Assembly (NCBI RefSeq): GCF_004375085.3
Contig: NZ_SNAQ03000021.1
Span: 66,937-130,936 of the forward strand
Direction: 5' to 3'
Source: Lewinella sp. W8
GTDB lineage: Bacteria; Bacteroidota; Bacteroidia; Chitinophagales; Saprospiraceae
DNA length: 64,000 bases
Translations under genes and position numbers: made by a program
Part shown: positions 36,877 to 46,085 of the stretch, one piece after another
How the letters are laid out: every line of letters begins with the position of its first letter
How positions within the stretch are numbered: position 1 is the stretch's first letter
Notes under the pieces: model-generated
Database searches by the model: none
What the model saw: the letters and a program-made list of their open reading frames with translations, nothing else
What the model was told of the DNA's origin: nothing

Positions 36877-39800
36877 ATGTACGACTGCATTACCCGGCTA
36901 ACGTTAATTCTCATCCTGCTGTCCGGTACGGGAGGGCGGCTCGAGGCCCAGGGCCTGGAAAGAATTCTGCCGCTCCGGCAGAGTGGCCCCACGGCGGCAT
37001 TCCACAGTACGGGATTGCCGGACGGATCGGTCGTATATATGACCACCTCCGTGGCCGGACGCATCGATCCGGAGGGAGAAATTCTCTGGCGGACGCCCTT
37101 GGGCGTATCCGGACCACTGGGCGGCTTCGATACCCTGGACAATTCTTTCTGGGTGGCGGGGCAGGCGGTAAGCAGCATCCGGGATCGGGTACAGATTCGG
37201 GAATGGCGCGTCAGCATGGATGGAGAAATCCTGGACGACCGCGTAACGGAACTGGATGATCTGCGTCCCACGCTGGAAGAGATCACGCCCGACCTCGTCA
37301 TCCGACGAGGAAGTAACGACACCCTACACGTGTACGTGTCGGTACGGGACCAGGGCGTAACGACCTTCGTAGGTGTGGCCCAACGCATTCACTACTATAA
37401 ACTGGACGGAAACCGGAACGTAGTGGCCTCTATCGTCTTCCGGGAAGGAGAATTCTGCGGAATCCTGGACGCTTATCCTCTTCCCAACGGTGGTCATGCC
37501 ATCCTTATGAAATCGGACCCGGACTTTGATGGAGAAACCGTCCAACGATTACCCGTCCTGGTGGCACGGGTTGACGAAGAAGCTATCGTCCGCCCGCTGG
37601 ATACCTTTCCGGCCGTATACTTCCGTGATCCCTTTTTGCTTCGCCGCGCCAACGGCAACTTCGTAGCGGGGTATCGCGGGAGTACCCAGACCCTCTTCCT
37701 TCGGGAGTACGACCTGGAGCGGTTGGAACGTCGGCAACGGGCGGACATCAATACCCCGGTGGGGCCCACCCGGCCCCAAACGGCCGAGGAACTCCCCGAC
37801 GGAAGCCTGTTGCTACTCGAGGAAGGCCTGGGCTTTGCGCTGGGCTTACCGACCAGATTTCTCTATCAGCGCAGATTTGATCCCTCGTTCAACGAGGAAT
37901 GGAGCCAGCTCTATGGCTTGCCGGAAATTGACGTAACCCCCACCGAGTTGGGCGTACTGCCCGGCGAGGAATTTTACGCGCTGGGGATGATGGCCAGTGC
38001 CGACGGTAAAGGATTCTTCGTGAGGGCAGCGGCCGACGGAACGACCTTTCCGCACCATTTGCGGGGACAAATCCTGGCCAGCGATCCCAACTGCGTTCCG
38101 GTAGCCGATAGTACCGGATTACCAAACTGGTGGATCAGATTGTTGCCGCTCGACGGACAACCGGACACACTTTATGCCTTCTCCGGGCCGGAGGGCCGCT
38201 TCGCTCTCCGGGTAGATACCGGGAGGTATCAAATTGAACCGATTGCCCCAAATGCCTACTGGCAAGTTTGCGAGGCCGAACCGGTGAGCTTTTCCGGGGT
38301 GTCCGATACCCTGGAGGTGGTGCTGGGGGCAAGCGTCACGTATGACTGTCCGATGATGACCGTCGCGGTCAGTACGCCCTATTTCCTGCCCCGTTGTGAA
38401 CCCTACACCACTAAAATAGATTACCGGAACCAGGGGACGGCTCCGGCGGCCTCCGCTACCGTTCGCGTCATCATGGACCCCCTGGTGGAGCCCCTCAGCA
38501 GCGTTCCGGGCTGGGATCAACGGCAGGGGGATACACTCTGGTTTGAGCTGGGAGAACAGTCGGTGGGGCAAGCGGGAGACATTCGCATTTCGGGAGTTGT
38601 AGACTGCGAGACTGCGGTAGTGGGCCAGGCCCACTGCACCGAAGCGACGATATTTCCGGACAGTTTGTGTACCCCTCCCGGGATTAACTGGGACGGCAGT
38701 TCCCTGCTGGTCAGCGGCCGCTGCGAAGCGGATACGGTCTTTTTTCGGATCGAAAATGTCGGAATCGGGGATATGGCGGCTCCCCGGCAGTACGTCATTA
38801 CGGAAGACGTGGTATTGCACTTCGGGGGAGAATTTGAACTGGAAAGTGGCCAATTCCTGGAGATTCCCATTCCCGCAAGCGGCGGCACCTACCGGCTCAC
38901 GGCGGAGCAGGACCCGGATCACCCCGGAAACAGTCAGCCAAGTGTAGTGGTGGAGGGCTGCGGAGCAGCAAGGCCGGAGGACTTTCAAACGGGTATCTTC
39001 GGTCAGTACCCACAGGATGACGGTGATCCCTTTATCGATATCAGTTGCCGGCAAAATGCAGCGCTGAACGCCGGCGGGTTGTGGTCAGACGAGGATGCGG
39101 ACGAAGCCCAAAAGCGCCGCGGAAACAACGATGCTTTTTCCGCATTCGTGAGCCCGACGGGCATCGGTGAGCGTCACCTGATTGACACCGGAACGGTACT
39201 GCAGTACCAGTGGCGTTTCGAGAATCGTACGGACGGTCCCATTCGCTACCTGCGTTTCCGTAACCCGTTGGCGGAAGGATTGCGCCTCAGTAGTTTGCGG
39301 GAGGTGACGGCGACGGAACCCTACGATTACCGGGTATCTCCGCAGGGAGAGCTAAGCCTGAGCTTCCGGGCGCTGGACCTGGCGCCGGGAGAAAAGATCA
39401 GCTGGTCCTATCGGGTGGCGCTCGCGGAAGGAATCCCGCCCGGAACGGAAATCATGAACGTGGGGGAAATTAGCTTCGGGGGGCGGCCGTACCGGGAGGC
39501 GATTCCCGCGACCGTCCGGGTTCGCAACCCTGAACGATACTCCTTTACTGAAGCTCCCGCCGTTTGTTCCCTTAATGCGGAGGATCTGTCGGGATTGCTC
39601 CGGCAACGCGATACCGTATCCCTGCCGGGATACGACTCCATCACGCTGACCCTCGCCCCGGTCCTTCCGGCTTATCGCACGCAGATTGATACCCTGGTCG
39701 CAGAAGGTGATAGCCTACTCGGACAACTTATCCTGACGGACGTGGAGATTGTGGACTCCCTGAAAACGGCGGTGGGCTGCGACAGCGTGGTCCTCTACGC

Positions 39801-40104
39801 GGTAATGGTTGATCCGGGCACCTCCGTGGCAGAAAAGCCCGCCGAAGCATCTTGGTCGGTGTTTCCCAATCCGGCGGGCAACTACTTTATTTTGCGACCG
39901 CGCGTGGCCGAGCGCGTTGCGTCCATCAGCCTGCGAGATTTATCCGGTCGCTTGGTCCGGAGCATTAGGCCCCCATCAACGGAACTCCTAAGCGGGGAGG
40001 GACTCTTCGTGCCGGTTTCCGGACTGCCACCGGCCTGGTATACGGTGATGATCCGGACGGAGGGCGGGATTTGGGTGTCCAGGATTTTTATCCGGGGAGA
40101 CTAG
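36877..40104 (+). CDS. Large secreted T9SS cargo protein with DUF7619-like domain
   Basis: The 1075-residue precursor begins MYDCITRLTLILILLSGTGG, a signal peptide ending near LEAQ. Residues of roughly 25-430 form a beta-propeller-like region with repeated aromatic/Gly strands (SVVYMTTSVAGRIDPEGEIL and similar). Immunoglobulin-like domains follow (TYDCPMMTVAVSTPYFLPRC, DYRNQGTAPAASATVRVIMD), then a DUF7619-like block (LQYQWRFENRTDGPIRYLRF, LDLAPGEKISWSYRVAL) and a sorting domain (WSVFPNPAGNYFIL ... WYTVMIRTEGGIWVSRIFI). It is probably a cell-surface or secreted protein; substrate or partner is unknown. The start was moved 108 bases downstream because the signal peptide begins there. Confidence 0.82.
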   Translation: MYDCITRLTLILILLSGTGGRLEAQGLERILPLRQSGPTAAFHSTGLPDGSVVYMTTSVAGRIDPEGEILWRTPLGVSGPLGGFDTLDNSFWVAGQAVSSIRDRVQIREWRVSMDGEILDDRVTELDDLRPTLEEITPDLVIRRGSNDTLHVYVSVRDQGVTTFVGVAQRIHYYKLDGNRNVVASIVFREGEFCGILDAYPLPNGGHAILMKSDPDFDGETVQRLPVLVARVDEEAIVRPLDTFPAVYFRDPFLLRRANGNFVAGYRGSTQTLFLREYDLERLERRQRADINTPVGPTRPQTAEELPDGSLLLLEEGLGFALGLPTRFLYQRRFDPSFNEEWSQLYGLPEIDVTPTELGVLPGEEFYALGMMASADGKGFFVRAAADGTTFPHHLRGQILASDPNCVPVADSTGLPNWWIRLLPLDGQPDTLYAFSGPEGRFALRVDTGRYQIEPIAPNAYWQVCEAEPVSFSGVSDTLEVVLGASVTYDCPMMTVAVSTPYFLPRCEPYTTKIDYRNQGTAPAASATVRVIMDPLVEPLSSVPGWDQRQGDTLWFELGEQSVGQAGDIRISGVVDCETAVVGQAHCTEATIFPDSLCTPPGINWDGSSLLVSGRCEADTVFFRIENVGIGDMAAPRQYVITEDVVLHFGGEFELESGQFLEIPIPASGGTYRLTAEQDPDHPGNSQPSVVVEGCGAARPEDFQTGIFGQYPQDDGDPFIDISCRQNAALNAGGLWSDEDADEAQKRRGNNDAFSAFVSPTGIGERHLIDTGTVLQYQWRFENRTDGPIRYLRFRNPLAEGLRLSSLREVTATEPYDYRVSPQGELSLSFRALDLAPGEKISWSYRVALAEGIPPGTEIMNVGEISFGGRPYREAIPATVRVRNPERYSFTEAPAVCSLNAEDLSGLLRQRDTVSLPGYDSITLTLAPVLPAYRTQIDTLVAEGDSLLGQLILTDVEIVDSLKTAVGCDSVVLYAVMVDPGTSVAEKPAEASWSVFPNPAGNYFILRPRVAERVASISLRDLSGRLVRSIRPPSTELLSGEGLFVPVSGLPPAWYTVMIRTEGGIWVSRIFIRGD

Positions 40105-40110
40105 GAAAGC

Positions 40111-40130
40111 CAATCATTTTCTGATTGTTT
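40111..40130 (+). terminator. Weak terminator after the large T9SS gene
   Basis: CAATCA / TGATTG stem of 6 bp with a 5-nt loop, followed by TTTCG. Confidence 0.35.
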
Positions 40131-40160
40131 CGAACCCAGCTGGCTCCCCGCCATCTACAC

Positions 40161-40182
40161 GGCACCTGCACTCCGTTGCCCG
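40161..40182. repeat. Dispersed intergenic repeat, copy 8
   Basis: GGCACCTGCACTCCGTTGCC, about 110 bases upstream of the GH16 gene. GGCA(C) pairs with (G)TTGCC. Confidence 0.45.
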
Positions 40183-40288
40183 AAAAGCGGAAATTTTGTC
40201 GGGGACGCACCCTAGTTGCTCCGCGTGAATTCATACTCCTCGCGGAGTCTGCCTAAATGGCTATCTTGACCGGAAATTCACCCCGATC

Positions 40289-42127
40289 ATGTTACGTGCC
40301 CCCCTGCTATTTATGGCCCTCTGTGGCATTTTTTCCCTTCACCTGAAGTCCCAGTGTGGCCCCAGCCTGGTCTGGTCCGATGAATTTGACGGGACCTCAC
40401 TGAATACCCTCGACTGGAATTATCAGGTCGGCGATGGGTGCGACCGGGGCATTTGCGGATGGGGTAACAATGAAGTGCAGTGGTACCAGCAACAGAACGT
40501 ATCGGTGAGTGACGGGACGCTGAAGATCACCGCGCGGCGGGAAAGCGTGGCCAACAGCACCTACACTTCCGGCCGCATCACGACGGAAGACAAGAACGAT
40601 TTTCGCTACGGATACTACGAGGCCCGGATCAAGCTGCCCGAGGCGGGAGGTACCTGGCCGGCCTTCTGGATGCTGCCGACCGACTACGTCTACGGTGGGT
40701 GGCCCACGAGTGGAGAGATTGACATCATGGAGTTTGTGGCCAACGATCCCCGGGAGGTTTTTGGCACCATCCACTACGGGCTCCCATTCCCCAACAACTC
40801 TTTCCAGGGCAACGAACTCGAGATTGGAGAAGGGAACTGGTACGATGATTTTCACACCTTTGCCATCGAGTGGCGGGAAGACGAGATCAAGTGGTTTGTG
40901 GACGATATCCTTTACAGTACCAAAGTTCCGTCGGACGTCAGTCCGGCCCGCTGGCCCTTCGATCAGGATTTTCACTTCCTGCTGAACGTGGCGGTCGGCG
41001 GCACCCTGGGGGGAGCCGTTACGGCGTCTAGCTTTCCGACCACGATGGAAGTTGACTACGTGCGGGTCTACGACCGTGGAAAAACCTACATCAGTGGAGA
41101 GAACATCGTTTCGGGCGGTGCGACCACGGTGCGGTACGTGCTGGGGAACGTTCCGGACGGAGCGAGTATTAACTGGGCGGTCCCCGCAAGTGCCACGATC
41201 ACCTCGGGACAGGGAACCGATCAGATTACCGTGGATTGGGGGAACGCCGGGGGAAGGGTTGCCGCCACCGTATCGGCGGATTGCGGCGACTACGCGGTGG
41301 GCATGGACGTAACCGTCTCTGCCTTCAGTCGGGTAGCCAGCTTCGAAAACTTTGACGACAGTCCGCTGGCGACCTTCGGCACGGCTTCCGGAACGCTGCG
41401 GGAGGTGGACAACCCGGCCCCCAATGCGCTGAACGGTTCCCAACTCGTGGGCCGCTACACCCGGAACGCCAACAGCCAATTTGACTTTATCGTCTACAAC
41501 GTCAACAGTCTGGGGGATGCAGACGAATTCTACCTGGGTGAGCGCCGGATATTCATTGACGTCTATACGGAGGAGGCTCCGGTGGGGACGGAGATATTAT
41601 TACAGATGGAAAACAGTACGGCAACGGGGGATAATTACCCCACGGGCCGGCACAGCCGCTACCGGGCCTACACCGAAGCACAGGGGGAGTGGCACCGACT
41701 GGAGTTCGAGCCCCTGGACCGTCCGGATGGAGGCGTGTCGGGCTTCGGGATCAATAAATTCGTGTTGCTCTTCCAACCCAACAGTACCTCTTCGAACGTA
41801 TTTTACTACGACAATTTTGACGCCTACGAACGGCAAATCGTCTCGGTACGCGAGCCCGCTGCCTTAGATTTTCCGGCCGTGATTATGCCCAATCCGGTTC
41901 GGGGAGAAGGGGCGATACGCATCGCGCCGGAACGTTCCGTCAGGCTTGATCTGGACATCCTGGATTCACGGGGCAGGGTGGTGGTGCACCGCTCCGGAAT
42001 CCAGGTGGCGGCGGGCGAACGGACGATGGACCTAGGCGTTGGCCACCTGCCCGGTGGCGTGTATTTCGTGCGCCTGCGGGATAATCGGGGAAGAAGTGCC
42101 ACCAGGCGGCTCATCCGGATAGAGTAG
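40289..42127 (+). CDS. Secreted GH16 beta-glucanase (laminarinase-like), T9SS cargo
   Basis: The 612-residue precursor has a signal peptide (about 1-22) and a GH16 catalytic domain (about 25-265) opening with LVWSDEFDGTSLNTLDWNY. The catalytic motif GEIDIMEF is at 142-149, with Glu143 as nucleophile and Glu148 as acid/base; the extra residue in the motif is typical of laminarinases. A PKD-like module (about 270-350), a beta-sandwich of carbohydrate-binding type (about 352-515, starting FENFDDSPLATFG) and a T9SS sorting domain (FPAVIMPNPVRGEGAIRI ... GGVYFVRLRDNRG) follow. It would cleave beta-1,3- or mixed-linked glucans such as laminarin outside the cell. Confidence 0.93.
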   Translation: MLRAPLLFMALCGIFSLHLKSQCGPSLVWSDEFDGTSLNTLDWNYQVGDGCDRGICGWGNNEVQWYQQQNVSVSDGTLKITARRESVANSTYTSGRITTEDKNDFRYGYYEARIKLPEAGGTWPAFWMLPTDYVYGGWPTSGEIDIMEFVANDPREVFGTIHYGLPFPNNSFQGNELEIGEGNWYDDFHTFAIEWREDEIKWFVDDILYSTKVPSDVSPARWPFDQDFHFLLNVAVGGTLGGAVTASSFPTTMEVDYVRVYDRGKTYISGENIVSGGATTVRYVLGNVPDGASINWAVPASATITSGQGTDQITVDWGNAGGRVAATVSADCGDYAVGMDVTVSAFSRVASFENFDDSPLATFGTASGTLREVDNPAPNALNGSQLVGRYTRNANSQFDFIVYNVNSLGDADEFYLGERRIFIDVYTEEAPVGTEILLQMENSTATGDNYPTGRHSRYRAYTEAQGEWHRLEFEPLDRPDGGVSGFGINKFVLLFQPNSTSSNVFYYDNFDAYERQIVSVREPAALDFPAVIMPNPVRGEGAIRIAPERSVRLDLDILDSRGRVVVHRSGIQVAAGERTMDLGVGHLPGGVYFVRLRDNRGRSATRRLIRIE

Positions 42128-42133
42128 GGGGAC

Positions 42134-44020
42134 TTAGTTTGAGGTTTCCCGGCGGATTTTAGCCGTTACCTTTTCGTAAAACACAATGGAAAAGGTGGCG
42201 CCATTATCGTTGGAACTTTCCAGTGTCCCCCTTAGCTGCTGCGTCATTTTTTCCAGCAGATATTTTCCCAATCCGCCTTCACGGTGCGGAATCGTACCCT
42301 CCGGGAAGCCGGGGCCATTATCCTGATACCGTAGGCGGTACATCGCCTCGCCCTCCTCCTGAAGTTGGATGGAAATGCGGAGCAGATGCCCCGGGCGATT
42401 GGCGTATTTCAGGCTGTTGGTGAGGAGCTCGTTCAGGATGATGCCGATGGGCATCAGCGTTTCGAGATTAAAGAGGATGGAAGGAATGTCGAGCTGGAAT
42501 TCGGGGGCGGTACCCTTTGTCATGGAAGAGAGGTAGTCGCATAATTTCAGGGTATACAGATGAATGTCGATGACCTCTTCGCCGTCCTTGAGGTAGAGCA
42601 GGTCGTGCAGGGCGGCCATGCTGAAAATCCGGCCCGACATGGCCTCCAGGTTGGCGGCCGCCACCCGGTCGCTCATCTCCAGCTTCTGCAATTCCAGCAA
42701 GCTGATGATGACCTGTAAATTGTTTTTAACCCGGTGGTGGATTTCGGATTGCAACATCGTTTGTCGTTCCAGGCTGTCCTTGAGTCGTTGATTGGCCTCG
42801 CTGAGTTGCCTGGCCTGTTTAAGATTGACGTCATGCGATCGATTGAGCCGGGAATAGAAGTAGATCATCACCACGGAGAGGAGAATGATCAGGCCGGTAA
42901 AAATCAGTACCCCCGTGAGGCGAAATTTCTGAAAGCGTAGCATGCGATCCTGTTCGCGGATGCGGGCCATCTGCTCTTCATTTTTAAACTGCTCAGCGGC
43001 CTCGAGGATCTTCTCCCTTTCTTGGTTGGTCAGGTACCGAATTTCCTCGGAATAGCCCCGGCGCATGTAGTAGAGGGCGGAGTCCAGTTGGTTGAGTCTC
43101 CGGTAGGCACGTCCCCGGATCAGGTAGGCTCCGGAGAGTGTATTGGTCTCCGGCCGATCGGCTTTGATGGCCTCGTAGCAGGCCACGATGGTGGAATCAT
43201 TGTAGTCCAGAGATTTCTGGATGTTGCCGGCCCGGTAGTGAATCAGGGTGATTCCGTGTAGACGGTCGCTGAGGGTGACGTAATCCTTCAGTTGACGCAG
43301 GATGGGAATGGCCCTGGCGTGCTCCCGCACGCTGCTGCGGTAATCGCTTTCTTCCAGAGCACTACCGGATAGGGTATAGGCACAGGCTAATGCAATGGAG
43401 GGATCATGCTTGTCCAGGAAACGGAGTGCCTGATCGGCAAAATACCGGACGGAGTCGTTGTAGCCGAACTGACTGTGCCAGGTCCCGAACCGAATGGCGG
43501 CGGCGGCGGACCGATCGTCCAGCTGCCATTGCTGGATGAGGTTGCTTGCTCGTGCTACCCACTGTCGGGATTCTTCGGGTTGATGTAAATCCTGGTAAAG
43601 CTGGCTAAGCAACAGCGCGGCATCCACCGCGACCCCCCAATTACCTGAGTTATTACCTTTTCGCCACAGGGGCAGCAGCAGGGTGATGGCTTTTTCTCGC
43701 TTATCCTGCCTAACCCAGCTGGCCGCTAGGGTATACTGAAGCTTCAGGTCAACGGGGTCCGGATCGACCCCGAGGGTATCCATTTCGGCCACTAGGGGAA
43801 GTAGAAAGAAGGAAACGCTGTCGTAGGCGTAGCGGGAAAGCAGGCCCTCGGTTTTTGCCAGGAGCTCGGATTTTGAGAAGTTTTCGGAAGACTGCCCCGG
43901 AAGTAATTCAGGGCACAAAAAAAGGAGGGCGAGGAGAACCACCACCGGGAGGAGATTACTAAATTTACTGAGTAATTCAGGGAGCCTGACCTTTTTAGAT
44001 TTTTTTCCGAAGGAGGGCAT
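42134..44020 (-). CDS. TPR sensor histidine kinase, HisKA_2 class
   Basis: The 628-residue kinase has an N-terminal hydrophobic segment (LLPVVVLLALLFLCPELLPG), a periplasmic helical TPR-type sensor region (about 50-350, with pairs such as ALAASW/ALLLSQLYQDLHQPEES), a second membrane helix (about 368-388) and a cytoplasmic coil. The HisKA_2 motif EIHHRVKNNLQVIISLLELQ gives the phospho-acceptor at His428/429. An HATPase domain with NELLTNSLKYANRPG (N box) and DNGPGFPEG (G box) ends it. No receiver domain is fused. It is divergent from the FISUMP gene and close to a LytTR response regulator, its likely partner. Confidence 0.92.
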   Translation of the reverse strand: MPSFGKKSKKVRLPELLSKFSNLLPVVVLLALLFLCPELLPGQSSENFSKSELLAKTEGLLSRYAYDSVSFFLLPLVAEMDTLGVDPDPVDLKLQYTLAASWVRQDKREKAITLLLPLWRKGNNSGNWGVAVDAALLLSQLYQDLHQPEESRQWVARASNLIQQWQLDDRSAAAAIRFGTWHSQFGYNDSVRYFADQALRFLDKHDPSIALACAYTLSGSALEESDYRSSVREHARAIPILRQLKDYVTLSDRLHGITLIHYRAGNIQKSLDYNDSTIVACYEAIKADRPETNTLSGAYLIRGRAYRRLNQLDSALYYMRRGYSEEIRYLTNQEREKILEAAEQFKNEEQMARIREQDRMLRFQKFRLTGVLIFTGLIILLSVVMIYFYSRLNRSHDVNLKQARQLSEANQRLKDSLERQTMLQSEIHHRVKNNLQVIISLLELQKLEMSDRVAAANLEAMSGRIFSMAALHDLLYLKDGEEVIDIHLYTLKLCDYLSSMTKGTAPEFQLDIPSILFNLETLMPIGIILNELLTNSLKYANRPGHLLRISIQLQEEGEAMYRLRYQDNGPGFPEGTIPHREGGLGKYLLEKMTQQLRGTLESSNDNGATFSIVFYEKVTAKIRRETSN

Positions 44021-44121
44021 TGGTCGTGTTCGAGGTAGGAGCGTTAGCTGCCAAAAGGTACTATGAACAAAGATACTCGATCACCATTAGGATCAAAACT
44101 TCCCAAAATGTTGGCTATCGG

Positions 44122-44841
44122 ATGAAGTATTTTGTTTCTACGCTATGTGTCCTGGTGATCGCGATGATCATCTGGATGCTCTATTCCTACGAGTTCATCG
44201 CCAACATGGCCGACGAGGAAGCAACACAGCACCGAACGAACCGAGTACTGGAGGGGGTGGCCACAGCCTTTTCCACCGGAATCGTCCGGGATGCCTCCGG
44301 AAGGCCCTACCGCACCGTCACCATCGGGGAACAGACCTGGATGGCCGAGGATTTGCATTATGCTCCTGCGGAATGTGCCGACGGCCAGCCACTGGAATTT
44401 GTGGATGGCCTGGAGCGGGGACCGGGGGTGAAGTTGTACGTCACCAACCCACGATATGCTTACTACAACGGGGACTCCACCACCGGATGGGGATTGATCT
44501 ACAATCACGCGGCGGTGATGCAGTGTGAGCTTTGTCCGGAGGGTTTCCGGGTTCCGAGTAAAAAGGACTGGGATGTCCTCATAGAAACCCTCGGGGGGAG
44601 CATCATTGCCGGAAAGCGGATGCTTCCCGGCGGGGATACGGGTTTTGAGGCAGTTCCGGCCGGGCGCATCGATGATTATGGATCGGTACTGGGCAATGAG
44701 TTCGTATTCTGGTGGACCAGTGATTACGCACCCACCAAGCGAGAAGTGGAAGCCTACAGCGCGGAACTAAGAATCAACGGGGAATACAAAATGAAGGGTC
44801 AGGACGCCAGAATGGGAGCCTATCTGCGGTGCGTAAAGTAA
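44122..44841 (+). CDS. Membrane-anchored FISUMP-domain protein
   Basis: The 239-residue protein has an N-terminal membrane anchor (MKYFVSTLCVLVIAMIIWML) and a Fibrobacter succinogenes major paralogous (FISUMP) domain. Its signature appears as VTIGEQTWMAEDLHYAP, then YYNGDSTTGWGLIYNHAAV, CPEGFRVPSKKDWDVLI and the final GAYLRCVK. These domains occur on exported proteins of Bacteroidota and Fibrobacteres; the function is unknown, though the fold is C-type-lectin-like. It sits between the sensor kinase and the response regulator, so it might be an accessory sensor or a surface protein of the same signalling unit. ATG 44122 was chosen for the membrane anchor. Confidence 0.82.
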   Translation: MKYFVSTLCVLVIAMIIWMLYSYEFIANMADEEATQHRTNRVLEGVATAFSTGIVRDASGRPYRTVTIGEQTWMAEDLHYAPAECADGQPLEFVDGLERGPGVKLYVTNPRYAYYNGDSTTGWGLIYNHAAVMQCELCPEGFRVPSKKDWDVLIETLGGSIIAGKRMLPGGDTGFEAVPAGRIDDYGSVLGNEFVFWWTSDYAPTKREVEAYSAELRINGEYKMKGQDARMGAYLRCVK

Positions 44842-44860
44842 TCCGAACCGGACGGAAATC

Positions 44861-44913
44861 ACCATTCAGCACAAAAATTTACCATTCAGCACATATCCGT
44901 GCCGTTTAGAACA
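44861..44913 (+). promoter_or_regulatory. Three direct repeats, candidate LytTR binding sites
   Basis: ACCATTCAGCACA at 44861 and 44881 and GCCGTTTAGAACA at 44901, exactly 20 bp apart. The 9-bp cores resemble the LytTR consensus [TA][AC][CA]GTTN[AG][TG]. They lie 71-123 nt before the LytTR regulator gene, suggesting autoregulation. Confidence 0.65.
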
Positions 44914-44983
44914 ATTTCTGTACACCCCAACGTGACGCAGAATATATTGTAGGTGATTTCAGACTATTCTTGACGTAACGGAC

Positions 44984-45709
44984 ATGCAAACACGAAACCC
45001 AAAAGTGCTCATCGTTGAGGATGAGCTACTCATCAGTTCCCTGCTGGAGCGACAACTTGAGCACCGTGGTTACCGGGTGGTAGGGAACGCCATTTCTTAC
45101 CTGCAGGCCGTGGACCTTTACCACAAATCTGCTCCGGACATCATCCTGATCGATATCCGTTTGAGTGGTGAATATACTGGCCTGGACTTCGCCCGCTACC
45201 TGCGCACGTTGCCCTCCTGTCCTCCCTTTGTGTTCCTGACCGCGCAGCTGGATCGCCGGTATCTGGAAGAAGCCAAGCAGACACTCCCCGCGGGGTATTT
45301 GAATAAGCCGATCCAGGTAAATTCCCTGATGTCCACCCTTGAAGTGGCGTTATACCGTCAACAGCAGAGCGATTCCCCGCCGGGCATGATCATTTTAAAG
45401 GATCAGGGGGTAAATCATTTTGTTCGTCCCGACGACATCCTCTACCTGCAGATTGAGCACGTGTACGTGAACACCTACCTTCGGGACGGACGTCAGTTTG
45501 TCGAGCGGAGCACCCTGACGGATTTCCTACAACAACTGGGCCGACCGGAGATTGTCCAGACCCACCGTAGTTATGCCGCCAACCTGAATCACGTGGTCAG
45601 TTTCGACGGACAGGAACTGGAGATGGGGAAGGTCCGGATTCCCGTCAGCCGGCAACGCAAACGCGAGGTCCTTCGGCGGGTGGCGGAGGTTCAGCGGAAG
45701 AAAAGCTGA
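44984..45709 (+). CDS. LytTR-family response regulator
   Basis: The 241-residue protein has a receiver domain (about 6-125) with the acidic pair Glu12/Asp13, phospho-acceptor Asp57 in ILIDIRLSGEYTGLDF, Thr in FVFLTAQ and Lys in YLNKPIQ. A LytTR DNA-binding domain follows (about 140-238: DDILYLQIEHVYVNTYL, LGRPEIVQTHRSYAANLNHV, IPVSRQRKREVLRRV). It should be phosphorylated by the neighbouring HisKA_2 kinase and bind direct-repeat sites. Three such repeats precede its own gene, and similar repeats precede three other genes downstream. Confidence 0.94.
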   Translation: MQTRNPKVLIVEDELLISSLLERQLEHRGYRVVGNAISYLQAVDLYHKSAPDIILIDIRLSGEYTGLDFARYLRTLPSCPPFVFLTAQLDRRYLEEAKQTLPAGYLNKPIQVNSLMSTLEVALYRQQQSDSPPGMIILKDQGVNHFVRPDDILYLQIEHVYVNTYLRDGRQFVERSTLTDFLQQLGRPEIVQTHRSYAANLNHVVSFDGQELEMGKVRIPVSRQRKREVLRRVAEVQRKKS

Positions 45710-45854
45710 GCAATGTCCGACTACTGGCCAACGGGGTGCGGGCAAATCATCTGCCGCCATGACCGTAAGAATCATCCATTGGGATCAATAAATTTTACGG
45801 GGCAACGGTCCCGAGTTCCGCGATGCTCGTCGGGATCGCTGATTTTTAAGAAAA

Positions 45855-45880
45855 TGCAACGGCGTGCAGGTGCAAGGATC
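45855..45880. repeat. Dispersed intergenic repeat, copy 9
   Basis: TGCAACGGCGTGCAGGTGCA then AGGATC. TGCAACG...CGTGCA-type pairing makes a hairpin; the complement contains TTGCACCTGCACGCCGTTGC. Confidence 0.45.
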
Positions 45881-45955
45881 ATCAGTACGGCAGGGTCATT
45901 TCCCGGGAACTCGCCTGAATCCTTGATCCTACATCCTTCAGCCTCATCATGATTT

Positions 45956-45989
45956 ACCATTCAGAACATATTCAGGACCGTTCAGAACA
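45956..45989 (+). promoter_or_regulatory. Two direct repeats, candidate LytTR binding sites
   Basis: ACCATTCAGAACA at 45956 and ACCGTTCAGAACA at 45977, 21 bp apart. The 9-mer ACCGTTCAG matches the published LytTR consensus at every position. They end 97 nt before the start of the large T9SS gene. Confidence 0.7.
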
Positions 45990-46085
45990 TTGCTGGATTT
46001 TGGCGGATGGTTTTACCTAATTTCAATTTCATTCTAAGCCCGTACGGAAATTTTACCGTCGGGGCACCGCACTGAACTCATAGTT

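Larger units (their letters stand above)
45710..46085. other. 376-bp intergenic stretch with regulatory repeats
   Basis: Contains dispersed repeat copy 9 (45855-45880) and two LytTR-type direct repeats (45956-45989) in front of the large T9SS gene. No gene was recognised. Confidence 0.55.

Noticed and set aside
44083..44095. Single ACCATTAGG-like string before the FISUMP gene
   Set aside because: Only one half-site, with no partner at 20-21 bp.
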